A DNA stretch of 64,000 bases from UBA6059 sp964351595 (lineage in GTDB: Bacteria > Bacteroidota > Bacteroidia > Cytophagales > Cyclobacteriaceae), in NCBI GenBank assembly GCA_964351595.1, contig CAYGOT010000007.1:53992-117991 (forward strand), written 5' to 3'. The translations under genes and the position numbers were made by a program. The notes beneath the pieces were generated by a model, which made no database searches, was not told where the DNA came from, and saw only the letters and a program-made list of their open reading frames with translations. This document shows, one piece after another, positions 1 to 7,570 of this stretch. Each line of letters begins with the position of its first letter. The first letter of the stretch is position 1.

Positions 1-224
1 TGCATGGCACCAAGGTAAACTATAAGACACTTGCCAAGTGGTTCGTACTCAAGAATTAGCCCATTCAATTTCTCACGATCCGTACCAAAATGCTTAAATT
101 CCGTGGCGTAAACTGATCGCACAAAGAGCAGGATTCCGGTAGGAAGAGAAAGAGTATATAAAATCACTCCACTCCTGTCATATTTGTACTGCGGTCTTCG
201 TTGTGCAAACCATGAATAACCCAT
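1..224 (-). CDS. possible partial hypothetical CDS running off the left edge
   Basis: On the minus strand a reading frame opens with ATG at 224, directly after an in-frame stop, and stays open to the left edge (about 74 codons). Its hydrophobic and charged stretches look protein-like, for example VILYTLSLPTGILLFVRSVY followed later by KCLIVYLGAM. I do not recognise the family. The proposed start overlaps the start of the divergent histidine kinase by 13 bases, so the true start may be a later GTG, or the frame may be chance. Low confidence. Confidence 0.3.
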   Translation of the reverse strand, partial: MGYSWFAQRRPQYKYDRSGVILYTLSLPTGILLFVRSVYATEFKHFGTDREKLNGLILEYEPLGKCLIVYLGAM

Positions 225-1429
225 TTAACGTTTCGGGGATAGACTTCTATCAAAATAGATCTGCTGCCAACTGGATAGTGCTGGTGGTATCATTTCTGAT
301 CGGTGGTGGCTCTATTTACTACACGAGCATCCTTGTAGAGAAGATCAAAACCCGTGAGGAGCGGCTCATTTCGCTCTATGCCAATACCCTTGAGTACTTT
401 GCCAACGAGGACGGCAATGTCAACTTCAACTTCATCTTCGAGGAAATCATTGTTTCTAATAATTCCATACCTGTGGTGGTGACTGATGAGATCGGGTTGC
501 CGTATGAGTATAAAAACATACCTGAAGCTGATGAAGCCAGGACTGATGTAGAACGCCGAAATATACTCCTCAGGGAGCTGGCCATCATGGAGGCCGAACA
601 CGAGCCCATCCTTATCACGCTCAGAAATAATCTCGATGAGGTCACAGGCTATCAGTACGTCTACTACAAAAACTCCTTTCTACTCACCCAGCTGCAATAC
701 TATCCCTACGTGCAGCTACTGGTCATCTTCATCTTTGGCATAGTCGCGTTCATGGTTTTCAACTATAGCCGATCCGCTGAACAAAACAAGGTATGGGTGG
801 GTCTGGCTAAGGAGACAGCACATCAGCTTGGTACACCCCTCTCCTCGCTCATGGCCTGGTCAGAGTACCTTAAATCCGATGGCAGTGGAGCTAATCAGGA
901 AATGGCCGCTGAACTGGACAAAGACATCCAGCGGCTGGAGATGATCACGTCGAGATTTTCAAATATTGGGTCTATCCCACTACTGACCAGTCAGAACATA
1001 GTCAAAACTATCAACGAAACCATCGGCTATCTTCAAAGGCGGGTATCGTCCAGAGTCCAGATGACTGTTTCCTCATTCCCGCTAGAGGTCGTCAATGCCG
1101 AAATCAACAAGCCATTGTTTGATTGGGTAATCGAAAACATCTGCAAGAATGCAGTGGACGCAATGGCGGGTGAAGGCAAGGTTGACATCAACATTACCAA
1201 AGGAGATGAGGGCAAGGTGTACGTTGACATTACGGATACGGGTAAAGGAATTCCCAAATCCAAAATCAGTAAAGTATTTCAGCCCGGCTATACTTCCAAA
1301 AAAAGAGGTTGGGGACTCGGGCTGACGCTTGTCAAGAGAATAATCGAAAACTATCACGGTGGTAAGATATATGTCAAATCGACAGAGATCAATGTGGGTA
1401 CGACCTTCAGAATTGTGCTGAAGTCATGA
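212..1429 (+). CDS. membrane sensor histidine kinase (HAMP-less, DHp + HATPase_c)
   Basis: Two-component sensor kinase of about 405 residues. It has an N-terminal membrane segment (about residues 18-38), an extracytoplasmic stretch of about 125 residues, a second membrane segment (about 165-183) and then the kinase core. The phosphoacceptor H-box reads KETAHQLGTPLSSL (His about 204). The ATPase domain shows the N box NICKNAVDAM, the G1 box DTGKGIP and the G2 box GWGLGLTLVKRI. The open frame begins at a GTG at 203; the ATG at 212 is the more natural start. No receiver gene is adjacent, so its partner is unknown. The signal sensed cannot be read from the sequence. Family call is secure. Confidence 0.9.
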   Translation: MNNPFNVSGIDFYQNRSAANWIVLVVSFLIGGGSIYYTSILVEKIKTREERLISLYANTLEYFANEDGNVNFNFIFEEIIVSNNSIPVVVTDEIGLPYEYKNIPEADEARTDVERRNILLRELAIMEAEHEPILITLRNNLDEVTGYQYVYYKNSFLLTQLQYYPYVQLLVIFIFGIVAFMVFNYSRSAEQNKVWVGLAKETAHQLGTPLSSLMAWSEYLKSDGSGANQEMAAELDKDIQRLEMITSRFSNIGSIPLLTSQNIVKTINETIGYLQRRVSSRVQMTVSSFPLEVVNAEINKPLFDWVIENICKNAVDAMAGEGKVDINITKGDEGKVYVDITDTGKGIPKSKISKVFQPGYTSKKRGWGLGLTLVKRIIENYHGGKIYVKSTEINVGTTFRIVLKS

Positions 1430-1462
1430 AGGTTTTGAGCAGCCCTTAATTTTTACTAACGC

Positions 1463-1493
1463 TTTGTTATCCACTGAGATTCCCTTAATTTTG
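1463..1493 (+). promoter_or_regulatory. Bacteroidota-type promoter for atpD-atpC
   Basis: TTTG at 1463-1466 is followed after 19 bases by TAATTTTG at 1486-1493. This is an exact match to the Bacteroidota vegetative promoter form (TTTG about -33, TAnnTTTG about -7). The atpD start codon lies 49 bases further on. It supports independent transcription of atpDC rather than read-through from the kinase gene. Confidence 0.7.
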
Positions 1494-1542
1494 CAGTTCC
1501 AAAAGAGACAAGTATTCCCATCACAATAATAACTAATCGATA

Positions 1543-3051
1543 ATGGCAAATATTGGCAAAGTAACTCAGGTAATCGGGCCCGTAGTGGACGTTGCTTTTG
1601 ATGCTGAAGGCTCTAAGCTCCCTAGCATTCTCAATGCACTTTCAGTGACTAAACAAGATGGTAGCGTGATTATCATGGAGGTGCAGCAGCACCTTGGCGA
1701 AGATCGTGTAAGAGCTATCGCGATGGAAGGTACTGAAGGCTTAAGTCGTGGCATTGAAGTCACTGATTTGGGACAGCCGATATCTATGCCTGTAGGCGAT
1801 GACATCAAAGGTCGCTTGTTCAATGTGGTGGGTGATGCGATTGACGGAATCGAACAACCTGAAGGCAAGCAGCGACTTTCTATTCACAGATCTGCTCCGA
1901 AGTTTGAAGATCTTTCCACTTCTTCTGAGGTACTCTACACAGGTATCAAGGTAATTGACCTTATCGAGCCTTATGCCAAAGGTGGTAAGATTGGACTTTT
2001 TGGTGGTGCCGGTGTTGGTAAGACGGTACTGATCCAGGAGTTGATCAACAACATTGCAAAAGCATACTCTGGTCTTTCAGTATTTGCTGGTGTAGGTGAG
2101 CGTACCCGTGAGGGTAATGACTTGCTTAGAGAGATGATTGAGTCGGGTATTGTGACCTACGGTGATGACTTCTTGCACTCACTGGAAGAAGGTGGATGGG
2201 ATCTTACTAAAGTTGATAAAACCAAACTTTCTGATTCGAAAGCAACATTCGTATTTGGTCAGATGAATGAGCCTCCCGGGGCTCGTGCACGTGTGGCATT
2301 GTCTGGTTTGACCTTAGCAGAATATTTCAGGGACGGTGATGGCTCTGGAGCAGGTAGAGATATTCTATTTTTCATTGACAATATATTCCGATTTACTCAG
2401 GCAGGTTCTGAGGTATCAGCCCTTCTGGGTAGGATGCCATCAGCCGTGGGTTATCAGCCTACATTGGCCTCAGAGATGGGTGCAATGCAGGAGCGTATCA
2501 CATCGACCAAGAACGGTTCTATTACCTCTGTACAAGCGGTGTACGTACCTGCGGATGACTTGACTGACCCGGCTCCAGCGACTACATTCTCTCACCTTGA
2601 TGCGACTACAGTACTTTCGAGAAAGATTGCTGAGTTAGGCATCTATCCCGCTGTGGACCCATTGGATTCTACGTCGAGGATATTGAGTGAAGAGGTAGTA
2701 GGCGAAGAGCACTACGGCTGTGCACAGCGAGTAAAGGAGATACTCCAGCGCTACAAAGAATTACAGGATATCATTGCTATCCTCGGTATGGACGAATTGT
2801 CTGACGAGGATAAGGAAGTCGTGCATAGAGCACGAAGAGTACAACGATTCCTTTCTCAGCCATTCCACGTAGCAGAGGCTTTCACCGGTCTTACAGGTGA
2901 GTTGGTAAACATCAAGGATACGATCAAAGGCTTCAATATGATTATGGATGGTGAGTTAGATCACCTACCGGAAGCGGCGTTCAACCTCAAGGGTACCATC
3001 GAGCAAGCTATCGCGGCAGGTGAAAAAATGATGGCAGAAGCAAAAGACTAA
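1543..3051 (+). CDS. atpD: F1F0 ATP synthase subunit beta
   Basis: Catalytic beta subunit of the F1 sector, which makes ATP on the cytoplasmic face of the membrane. At 502 residues it has the family length for Bacteroidota. Visible are the Walker A loop GGAGVGKTVL (about residue 157), the MNEPPGARARVALSGL segment, the Walker B region DILFFIDNIFRFTQAGSEVSALLGRMPSAVGYQPTL (given here as the run about residues 269-305), and the N-terminal beta-barrel start GKVTQVIGPVVDVAF. It is followed by atpC after 5 bases. The alpha, gamma, delta, a, b and c subunit genes are not in the window, as is usual in this phylum, where atpDC forms a separate unit. Confidence 0.99.
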   Translation: MANIGKVTQVIGPVVDVAFDAEGSKLPSILNALSVTKQDGSVIIMEVQQHLGEDRVRAIAMEGTEGLSRGIEVTDLGQPISMPVGDDIKGRLFNVVGDAIDGIEQPEGKQRLSIHRSAPKFEDLSTSSEVLYTGIKVIDLIEPYAKGGKIGLFGGAGVGKTVLIQELINNIAKAYSGLSVFAGVGERTREGNDLLREMIESGIVTYGDDFLHSLEEGGWDLTKVDKTKLSDSKATFVFGQMNEPPGARARVALSGLTLAEYFRDGDGSGAGRDILFFIDNIFRFTQAGSEVSALLGRMPSAVGYQPTLASEMGAMQERITSTKNGSITSVQAVYVPADDLTDPAPATTFSHLDATTVLSRKIAELGIYPAVDPLDSTSRILSEEVVGEEHYGCAQRVKEILQRYKELQDIIAILGMDELSDEDKEVVHRARRVQRFLSQPFHVAEAFTGLTGELVNIKDTIKGFNMIMDGELDHLPEAAFNLKGTIEQAIAAGEKMMAEAKD

Positions 3052-3056
3052 AGACC

Positions 3057-3302
3057 ATGTTTTTAGAAATCTACACACCAGATAAGCAAGTATTCCAAGG
3101 CGAGGTGGACGCTACCACCCTACCGGGAATAGATGGATCACTTCAGATTCTTAATAATCACGCGCCTTTGATTTGCCCGTTGGGTAAAGGTGACTTGAGA
3201 TATAAGAAGAAAAAAGATGATGTCACAATGACAGTCGAGGGTGGTGTAGTAGAAGTATTGAATAATAAAGTGACAGTATTAGCAGAGTCGATTACAGAAT
3301 AA
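3057..3302 (+). CDS. atpC: F1F0 ATP synthase subunit epsilon (short form)
   Basis: Epsilon subunit of the rotor stalk, 81 residues, with the N-terminal beta-sandwich only: FLEIYTPDKQVFQGEVD and the conserved LPGIDGSLQILNNHAPLI core. The C-terminal two-helix regulatory domain found in about 135-residue epsilon subunits is absent, so the classic epsilon-helix inhibition of ATP hydrolysis cannot operate in the usual way. Short epsilon subunits are typical of Bacteroidota, so this is probably native rather than truncated. Cotranscribed with atpD. Confidence 0.96.
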   Translation: MFLEIYTPDKQVFQGEVDATTLPGIDGSLQILNNHAPLICPLGKGDLRYKKKKDDVTMTVEGGVVEVLNNKVTVLAESITE

Positions 3303-3330
3303 GCTAATCTCTACAATAGATACCTAATCA

Positions 3331-3354
3331 AAACCCCGCTAGTCGGGGTTTTTT
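3331..3354 (+). terminator. rho-independent terminator after atpC
   Basis: AACCCCG, a 5-base loop CTAGT, and CGGGGTT form a 7-bp stem followed by a run of six T. It begins 29 bases after the atpC stop and overlaps the 3' end of the convergent gene at 3339. Confidence 0.88.
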
Positions 3355-3665
3355 GTTTTCTGACCAGTCATACGATTCCACATCTTCTTTTCGAATTGCC
3401 AAAAGAAATCAAACTGCCCCAATAGGAATCCATACGCTAACAGAATCACATTATAAACTGGCAGAATCAGTAGATAGTAGAGAATAGTAAAAAGGAGAGG
3501 TTGTTCTCCATTCTCCGTAAATAGCCCTACAATAGGCCGCTTCAGCAGCATCACCGTAGTACCCGTTGCAGCAAACACAATCAGGACAAGTACCACCTGC
3601 GTAATACTCTTAAGCCCCCAGCGCTGCTGCAGTTTTTCAAGCATCCCGGATCTTTTTAAACTCAT
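3339..3665 (-). CDS. small membrane protein, DUF6787-like
   Basis: 108 residues with two strong hydrophobic segments (about 21-42 and 58-85) and a charged C-terminus. The start MLEKLQQRWGLKSITQVVLVLIVFAATGTTVMLLKRP resembles the Bacteroidota family annotated as DUF6787 (N-terminal part residues 8-44); that assignment is from memory of the family and is moderate. Its start lies inside the 3' end of the RluA-type gene (29-base overlap), so the two are probably cotranscribed. Function unknown. Its 3' end reaches into the atpC terminator, so the converging transcripts overlap. Confidence 0.75.
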   Translation of the reverse strand: MSLKRSGMLEKLQQRWGLKSITQVVLVLIVFAATGTTVMLLKRPIVGLFTENGEQPLLFTILYYLLILPVYNVILLAYGFLLGQFDFFWQFEKKMWNRMTGQKTKNPD

Positions 3666-4350
3666 TCCATAGCACCATGTCTGGCACTGGGGCTGTATAG
3701 CGTACTATTGTCTTTAGCACCGGATGCTCGAATTCAAGATTTCTCGCATGGAGACAGATGCTGGCGTCATCATTGGGAGGTGGGTTACCGTACCTTAGAT
3801 CGCCGATAATCGGACAGCCGACCTTAGCCAGCTGTACCCTAATTTGATGCGGTCGTCCTGTCTCGGGCTCCACAGATAAGAGATGCTTTCGCTGCACGCT
3901 ATTGACTACTCTATAAGTCAGAGTGGATTCCAGACTACCCGGCTTCTTGCGCGTATAGGCTGAAGTCACATTGCGCGTCTTATCTTTTATCAACCAATGC
4001 ACCAATACCTCTTCGGTCTCCGGGGGTCTGTTTTTGACGATTGCCCAATAGGTCTTCTTTACCTGACGCTCCTGAAAAAGTTTGTTCAACCGCGTCAGCG
4101 CCTTCGAAGTTTTTGCGAAAACAATCACACCACTCACGGGTCGATCCAGGCGATGAACTACACCCATGAATACATTGCCGGGCTTGTTGTATTTACGCCT
4201 GACATAATCCTTGCAAATGTCTGCAAGTGTGACATCCCCGGTCGAATCTCCCTGCACCAGTACACCTGCCGGCTTATTGATCACCAGCAGGTGATTATCT
4301 TCATGGATTATTTCTAGGGAGATTCTCAAAACGCGTAATTTAGAGGCCAA
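3637..4350 (-). CDS. RluA-family RNA pseudouridine synthase
   Basis: Converts specific uridines in rRNA or tRNA to pseudouridine. It is 237 residues, with the motif I region INKPAGVLVQ and the catalytic motif HRLDRPVSG (the Asp is the catalytic residue), then GRPHQIRVQLAKVGCPIIGDLRYG, which is diagnostic of the RluA/RluC/RluD superfamily. There is no S4 domain, so it is the short, stand-alone form. The target base cannot be inferred. The ATG at 4350 is only 12 bases from the divergent start at 4363, so promoters must lie inside one of the genes or one true start is further in. Confidence 0.93.
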   Translation of the reverse strand: MASKLRVLRISLEIIHEDNHLLVINKPAGVLVQGDSTGDVTLADICKDYVRRKYNKPGNVFMGVVHRLDRPVSGVIVFAKTSKALTRLNKLFQERQVKKTYWAIVKNRPPETEEVLVHWLIKDKTRNVTSAYTRKKPGSLESTLTYRVVNSVQRKHLLSVEPETGRPHQIRVQLAKVGCPIIGDLRYGNPPPNDDASICLHARNLEFEHPVLKTIVRYTAPVPDMVLWNEFKKIRDA

Positions 4351-4362
4351 AGGTAGTTGTAG

Positions 4363-5508
4363 ATGGACAAAAGCAAGCCAGTAAACACGTTCAAGATCAT
4401 GAGGTTCTTTCTGATCATCGTAGTGATTTACTTGCTACTGACCAACTATGACATGGATCATAGCGGCCTTCCCCAGACACTTGATCCACCCGCGGTGGAT
4501 GTGCTTGGTGAAAATCAGGGCGAAGGTAATTTTGTCGGTATTCAACCTTTTATGGAGCCTATTGATTACGCTTCTGACTCTAATTTTTTCAAGAAACTAG
4601 ATCATTATTTTTCTGTCGCTCAGTCGCAGCACCTCTTCAATGAAAAAAGTATTGTCGTGCTTCCCGAGCACATCGGCACATGGCTCGTTGCTCAAAATGA
4701 GCGTAACCTTGTCTACACATCTGATAACATAGAAGAAGCGATGAGGGCAGTTGTCATACGTAACTTCCTCAGTTTCTTACCAGAATACTTCTCGGCTGAT
4801 GAAGAAGACCAGGCTAAGTCCGCATTATTCAGAGTCAAGTCCGCTCAAATAGCAATCACCTATACACGGGTCATGAAATCACTTGCATCAAAATACAAGG
4901 TGACTGTAGTTGGGGGTTCATTGATTCTGCCCAACCCAAAAGTTGAAGAAGACAGCTTGATACTAGAAGGCGGAGCATTATACAATTCCAGCCTTGTCTT
5001 CTATCCTGATGGGAGCACCGATCCGAAAATCACCAAAAAAGCTTTCCCAGTGATGGACGAGCAAAGCATGCTCGCTTCTGCAAAAGCTGATGAGCTTCCG
5101 GTCTACAAGACACTGGCAGGCAATCTGTCAGTTATGATCTGTGCCGACTCATGGTATCCATCAGCCTATCAATGTGTTCAAAAGAAAGGCGCTACATTAT
5201 TAGCCATTCCCTCCTATTCTGCCGGTGATGATCTCTGGGCTACCAAATGGCAAGGCTACAATGGTGCTCCTAACCCGGTAGATGTGGACACCACGGATAT
5301 TGGTGACATCACCGAAGAAATGGCATGGCTGAAGTACAGCATGAGCGGCAGGGCGCAAAAAACTGGAATCAAAAACGGCATCAACGTATTCCTGAGAGGC
5401 AATCTCTGGGACATGGGCTCTGATGGTAAGACTATTAGTCTCAGACAAGGAGGCCTCAAAGTGAATGATGCCAGTCAAAAGGCCACTATTACTTGCCTTT
5501 GGTTCTGA
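4363..5508 (+). CDS. membrane-anchored nitrilase-superfamily (carbon-nitrogen hydrolase) protein
   Basis: 381 residues with one N-terminal membrane anchor (about residues 13-29) and a hydrolase-like domain outside the cytoplasm. The nitrilase Glu-Lys-Cys triad can be placed: Glu102 in VVLPEHIG, Lys225 or 226 in DPKITKKAFP, and Cys260 in SVMICADSWYP. This suggests an amidase or N-acyltransferase-like activity on an unknown substrate. It differs from apolipoprotein N-acyltransferase (Lnt) in having only one membrane segment. An internal ATG at 4399 directly before the anchor is an alternative start. It converges on prfC with a gap of 11 bases. Confidence 0.8.
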   Translation: MDKSKPVNTFKIMRFFLIIVVIYLLLTNYDMDHSGLPQTLDPPAVDVLGENQGEGNFVGIQPFMEPIDYASDSNFFKKLDHYFSVAQSQHLFNEKSIVVLPEHIGTWLVAQNERNLVYTSDNIEEAMRAVVIRNFLSFLPEYFSADEEDQAKSALFRVKSAQIAITYTRVMKSLASKYKVTVVGGSLILPNPKVEEDSLILEGGALYNSSLVFYPDGSTDPKITKKAFPVMDEQSMLASAKADELPVYKTLAGNLSVMICADSWYPSAYQCVQKKGATLLAIPSYSAGDDLWATKWQGYNGAPNPVDVDTTDIGDITEEMAWLKYSMSGRAQKTGIKNGINVFLRGNLWDMGSDGKTISLRQGGLKVNDASQKATITCLWF

Positions 5509-5519
5509 TCAATGGAGAA

Positions 5520-7100
5520 CTAGAACTCCGAAGTAAAGTGGAACTGGATGTCAGGGAAATTATCCTGAACCATCTGCAACCAGGCCTTTGACTCTGCCAT
5601 AAAGACCAGCTTATCATCTTTGTCTTTGGCAATATAACGCTGCTTAGAGTCGACGAACTCATCCATCTTAGCCTGGCTTTTTGCGCTTATCCAGCACGCC
5701 TTGTAGATGTTCAGTGGCTGAAACTGCAGCGTAGCATTATACTCATTCTTTAGGCGATATTGGATTACTTCGAACTGGAGGGCACCAACTGTACCTACCA
5801 CCTTTCGCTGACCGAATTCATAAGTGAAAAGCTGTGCAACCCCTTCATCCATCAACTGATTCAGGCCTTTATCCAGTTGCTTGGACTTCATCGCATCCAT
5901 ATTGATGACCTCTTTGAACATCTCGGGCGAGAAGGATGGAATTCCTTTGTAGTTGCCCTTCTCTCCTTCGGTCAGGGTATCCCCAATTTTTAGATTGCCT
6001 GTGTCATAAAGTCCGACAATATCGCCAGGGAACGCCTCGTCAATCGTCTCCTTCTGCTGTGCCATAAAGGCAGTGGCATTCGAGAAGCGAAACTGCTTGT
6101 CCTGACGCACATGATAATAATTACTCCCTCGCTGAAATGTCCCGGAGCACACTCGCGCAAAAGCGATTCTATTGCGGTGCTTGGGGTCCATGTTAGCATG
6201 GATCTTGAAGATAAAGCCTGAGAATTTGTCCTCAGTGGGTACAACCGTCCGAAGCTCCGTCTCTCTCGGGATTGGCGGAGGTGCGATTTGTATGAAGCAG
6301 TCCAATAACTCACGGACGCCAAAGTTATTCACAGCACTGCCAAAGAAAACAGGCGCTACTTTGCCTTGACGATACTCCTCCACATCTAGAGGATCATATA
6401 CACCCTCTACCAACTCCACCTCTTCACGAAGCAGCTTTACAGCTGACTCTGGCAGGCTTTTATCCAGCTGAGGATCGTCAATGCCATTAATCTTTACTAC
6501 ATCCGTGACCTTCTTGGTTTTGCTTGGCTCATAGAGGTTAAGATTATTCTCGTACATGTTGTAGACGCCTCTTAGCGACTTGCCCATGCCTATTGGCCAG
6601 CTCATCGGGCGCACCTTGATATCAAGTTTTTCCTCAATCTCGTCCAGCAGGTCAAAAGCATCACGTCCCTCTCGGTCAAGCTTATTGATAAAGCAGAGTA
6701 CGGGCGTATTGCGCATACGGCAGACTTCCATGAGCTTCTCCGTCTGTCCCTCCACACCTTTCACACAGTCAATCACCATGATGACACTATCGACGGCCGT
6801 CAGTGTGCGGTAGGTATCTTCGGCAAAATCCTTGTGACCAGGGGTGTCGAGGATATTGATCTTGAGATCGTTGTAGTTGAAGCCCATCACCGAAGTAGCC
6901 ACAGAAATGCCTCGTTGCTTCTCTATGTCCATCCAGTCAGAGCGCGTACCCACATCGATCTTGTTGGATTTCACCGCCCCAGCCGTCTGGATCGCTCCAC
7001 CAAACAAGAGTAATTTTTCTGTCAAAGTCGTCTTACCTGCATCGGGGTGAGCGATGATGGCAAATGTGCGCCGCTTTTGTATTTCTTGTTTTAGTGTCAT
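5520..7100 (-). CDS. prfC: peptide chain release factor 3
   Basis: Translational GTPase that recycles RF1/RF2 after peptide release. G motifs are visible: P-loop AHPDAGKTTLTEKLL, DTPGHKDF, and NKLDREG. The C-terminal RF3-specific domain follows (QFEVIQYRLKNEYN). The frame is open to an ATG at 7124, but I choose the ATG at 7100 (MTLKQEI...): it gives the usual length (526 residues), and a TATCTTTG promoter element (7122-7129 on this strand) would otherwise lie inside the coding region. Confidence 0.97.
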   Translation of the reverse strand: MTLKQEIQKRRTFAIIAHPDAGKTTLTEKLLLFGGAIQTAGAVKSNKIDVGTRSDWMDIEKQRGISVATSVMGFNYNDLKINILDTPGHKDFAEDTYRTLTAVDSVIMVIDCVKGVEGQTEKLMEVCRMRNTPVLCFINKLDREGRDAFDLLDEIEEKLDIKVRPMSWPIGMGKSLRGVYNMYENNLNLYEPSKTKKVTDVVKINGIDDPQLDKSLPESAVKLLREEVELVEGVYDPLDVEEYRQGKVAPVFFGSAVNNFGVRELLDCFIQIAPPPIPRETELRTVVPTEDKFSGFIFKIHANMDPKHRNRIAFARVCSGTFQRGSNYYHVRQDKQFRFSNATAFMAQQKETIDEAFPGDIVGLYDTGNLKIGDTLTEGEKGNYKGIPSFSPEMFKEVINMDAMKSKQLDKGLNQLMDEGVAQLFTYEFGQRKVVGTVGALQFEVIQYRLKNEYNATLQFQPLNIYKACWISAKSQAKMDEFVDSKQRYIAKDKDDKLVFMAESKAWLQMVQDNFPDIQFHFTSEF

Positions 7101-7121
7101 GCCTGCTGAATTATCAGGGCG

Positions 7122-7129
7122 CAAAGATA
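7122..7129 (-). promoter_or_regulatory. TAnnTTTG -7 element upstream of prfC
   Basis: Read on the minus strand the bases are TATCTTTG, an exact TAnnTTTG match, 21 bases before the chosen prfC start. No clear -33 TTTG is seen at the normal distance, so the promoter call is partial. Confidence 0.45.
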
Positions 7130-7570
7130 AAATGATTATTAAAGATCATGTCTATGGCGCACAAAGGATTAAGGATAATGTGATGTCGACCAATGAGTTT
7201 CCCGATTAGCACAAAGCAGGCGTCCGTCGGTCTGGAACCGTAGGACTCTGAACAAACCAGGCGCCCCGCAAGACTTACGAAGTTTTAAAAACTTCGTAAG
7301 TCTGACAGTGCTAATAAGGGCCTTAAGGCGATGGGCGAGACCGAAGTGGCATGGGCGTGGGAGGCTCGACCCGCCGCGAGGGGGCTTATGTGCGTGGAAC
7401 ATGGCGTAGGGTCGTGCGATTCCAGAGGTTCTGTATCGACCAGCTACCGCAATAAGTGAATGCCTGTCATACGCTGCTGTCATTATGTCACCTTTTTGGT
7501 ATTGGCACAACCATTGATATAAGGGGAGCATAACAAGAAATAAATTACTGACGATAATAAAACATATATC
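7130..7570. other. 441-bp prfC-dnaK intergenic region with a repeat-like segment
   Basis: A minus-strand frame (7169-7531, 120 codons) spans this region. Its translation is rich in Arg, Pro, His and Gly and has no recognisable fold, membrane segment or signal, and part of it is the palindrome at 7271-7303. I read it as non-coding, possibly a dispersed intergenic repeat, rather than a gene. The 70 bases next to dnaK contain TTTG at 7495-7498 and TATAAG at 7518-7523 (19-base gap), a plausible but imperfect dnaK promoter. Confidence 0.4.
7271..7303. repeat. 33-nt perfect palindrome, copy 1 of a repeated type
   Basis: AGACTTACGAAGTTTT, one central A, then its exact reverse complement AAAACTTCGTAAGTCT. 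A nearly identical palindrome stands at 18871-18907. Two copies 11.6 kb apart, both intergenic, point to a dispersed REP-like element rather than a local operator. Confidence 0.85.

Noticed and set aside
7502..7518. Sigma-54-like TTGGCAC-N5-TTGAT before dnaK
   Set aside because: The -12 element has GA instead of the nearly invariant GC, and dnaK is not expected to depend on sigma-54.
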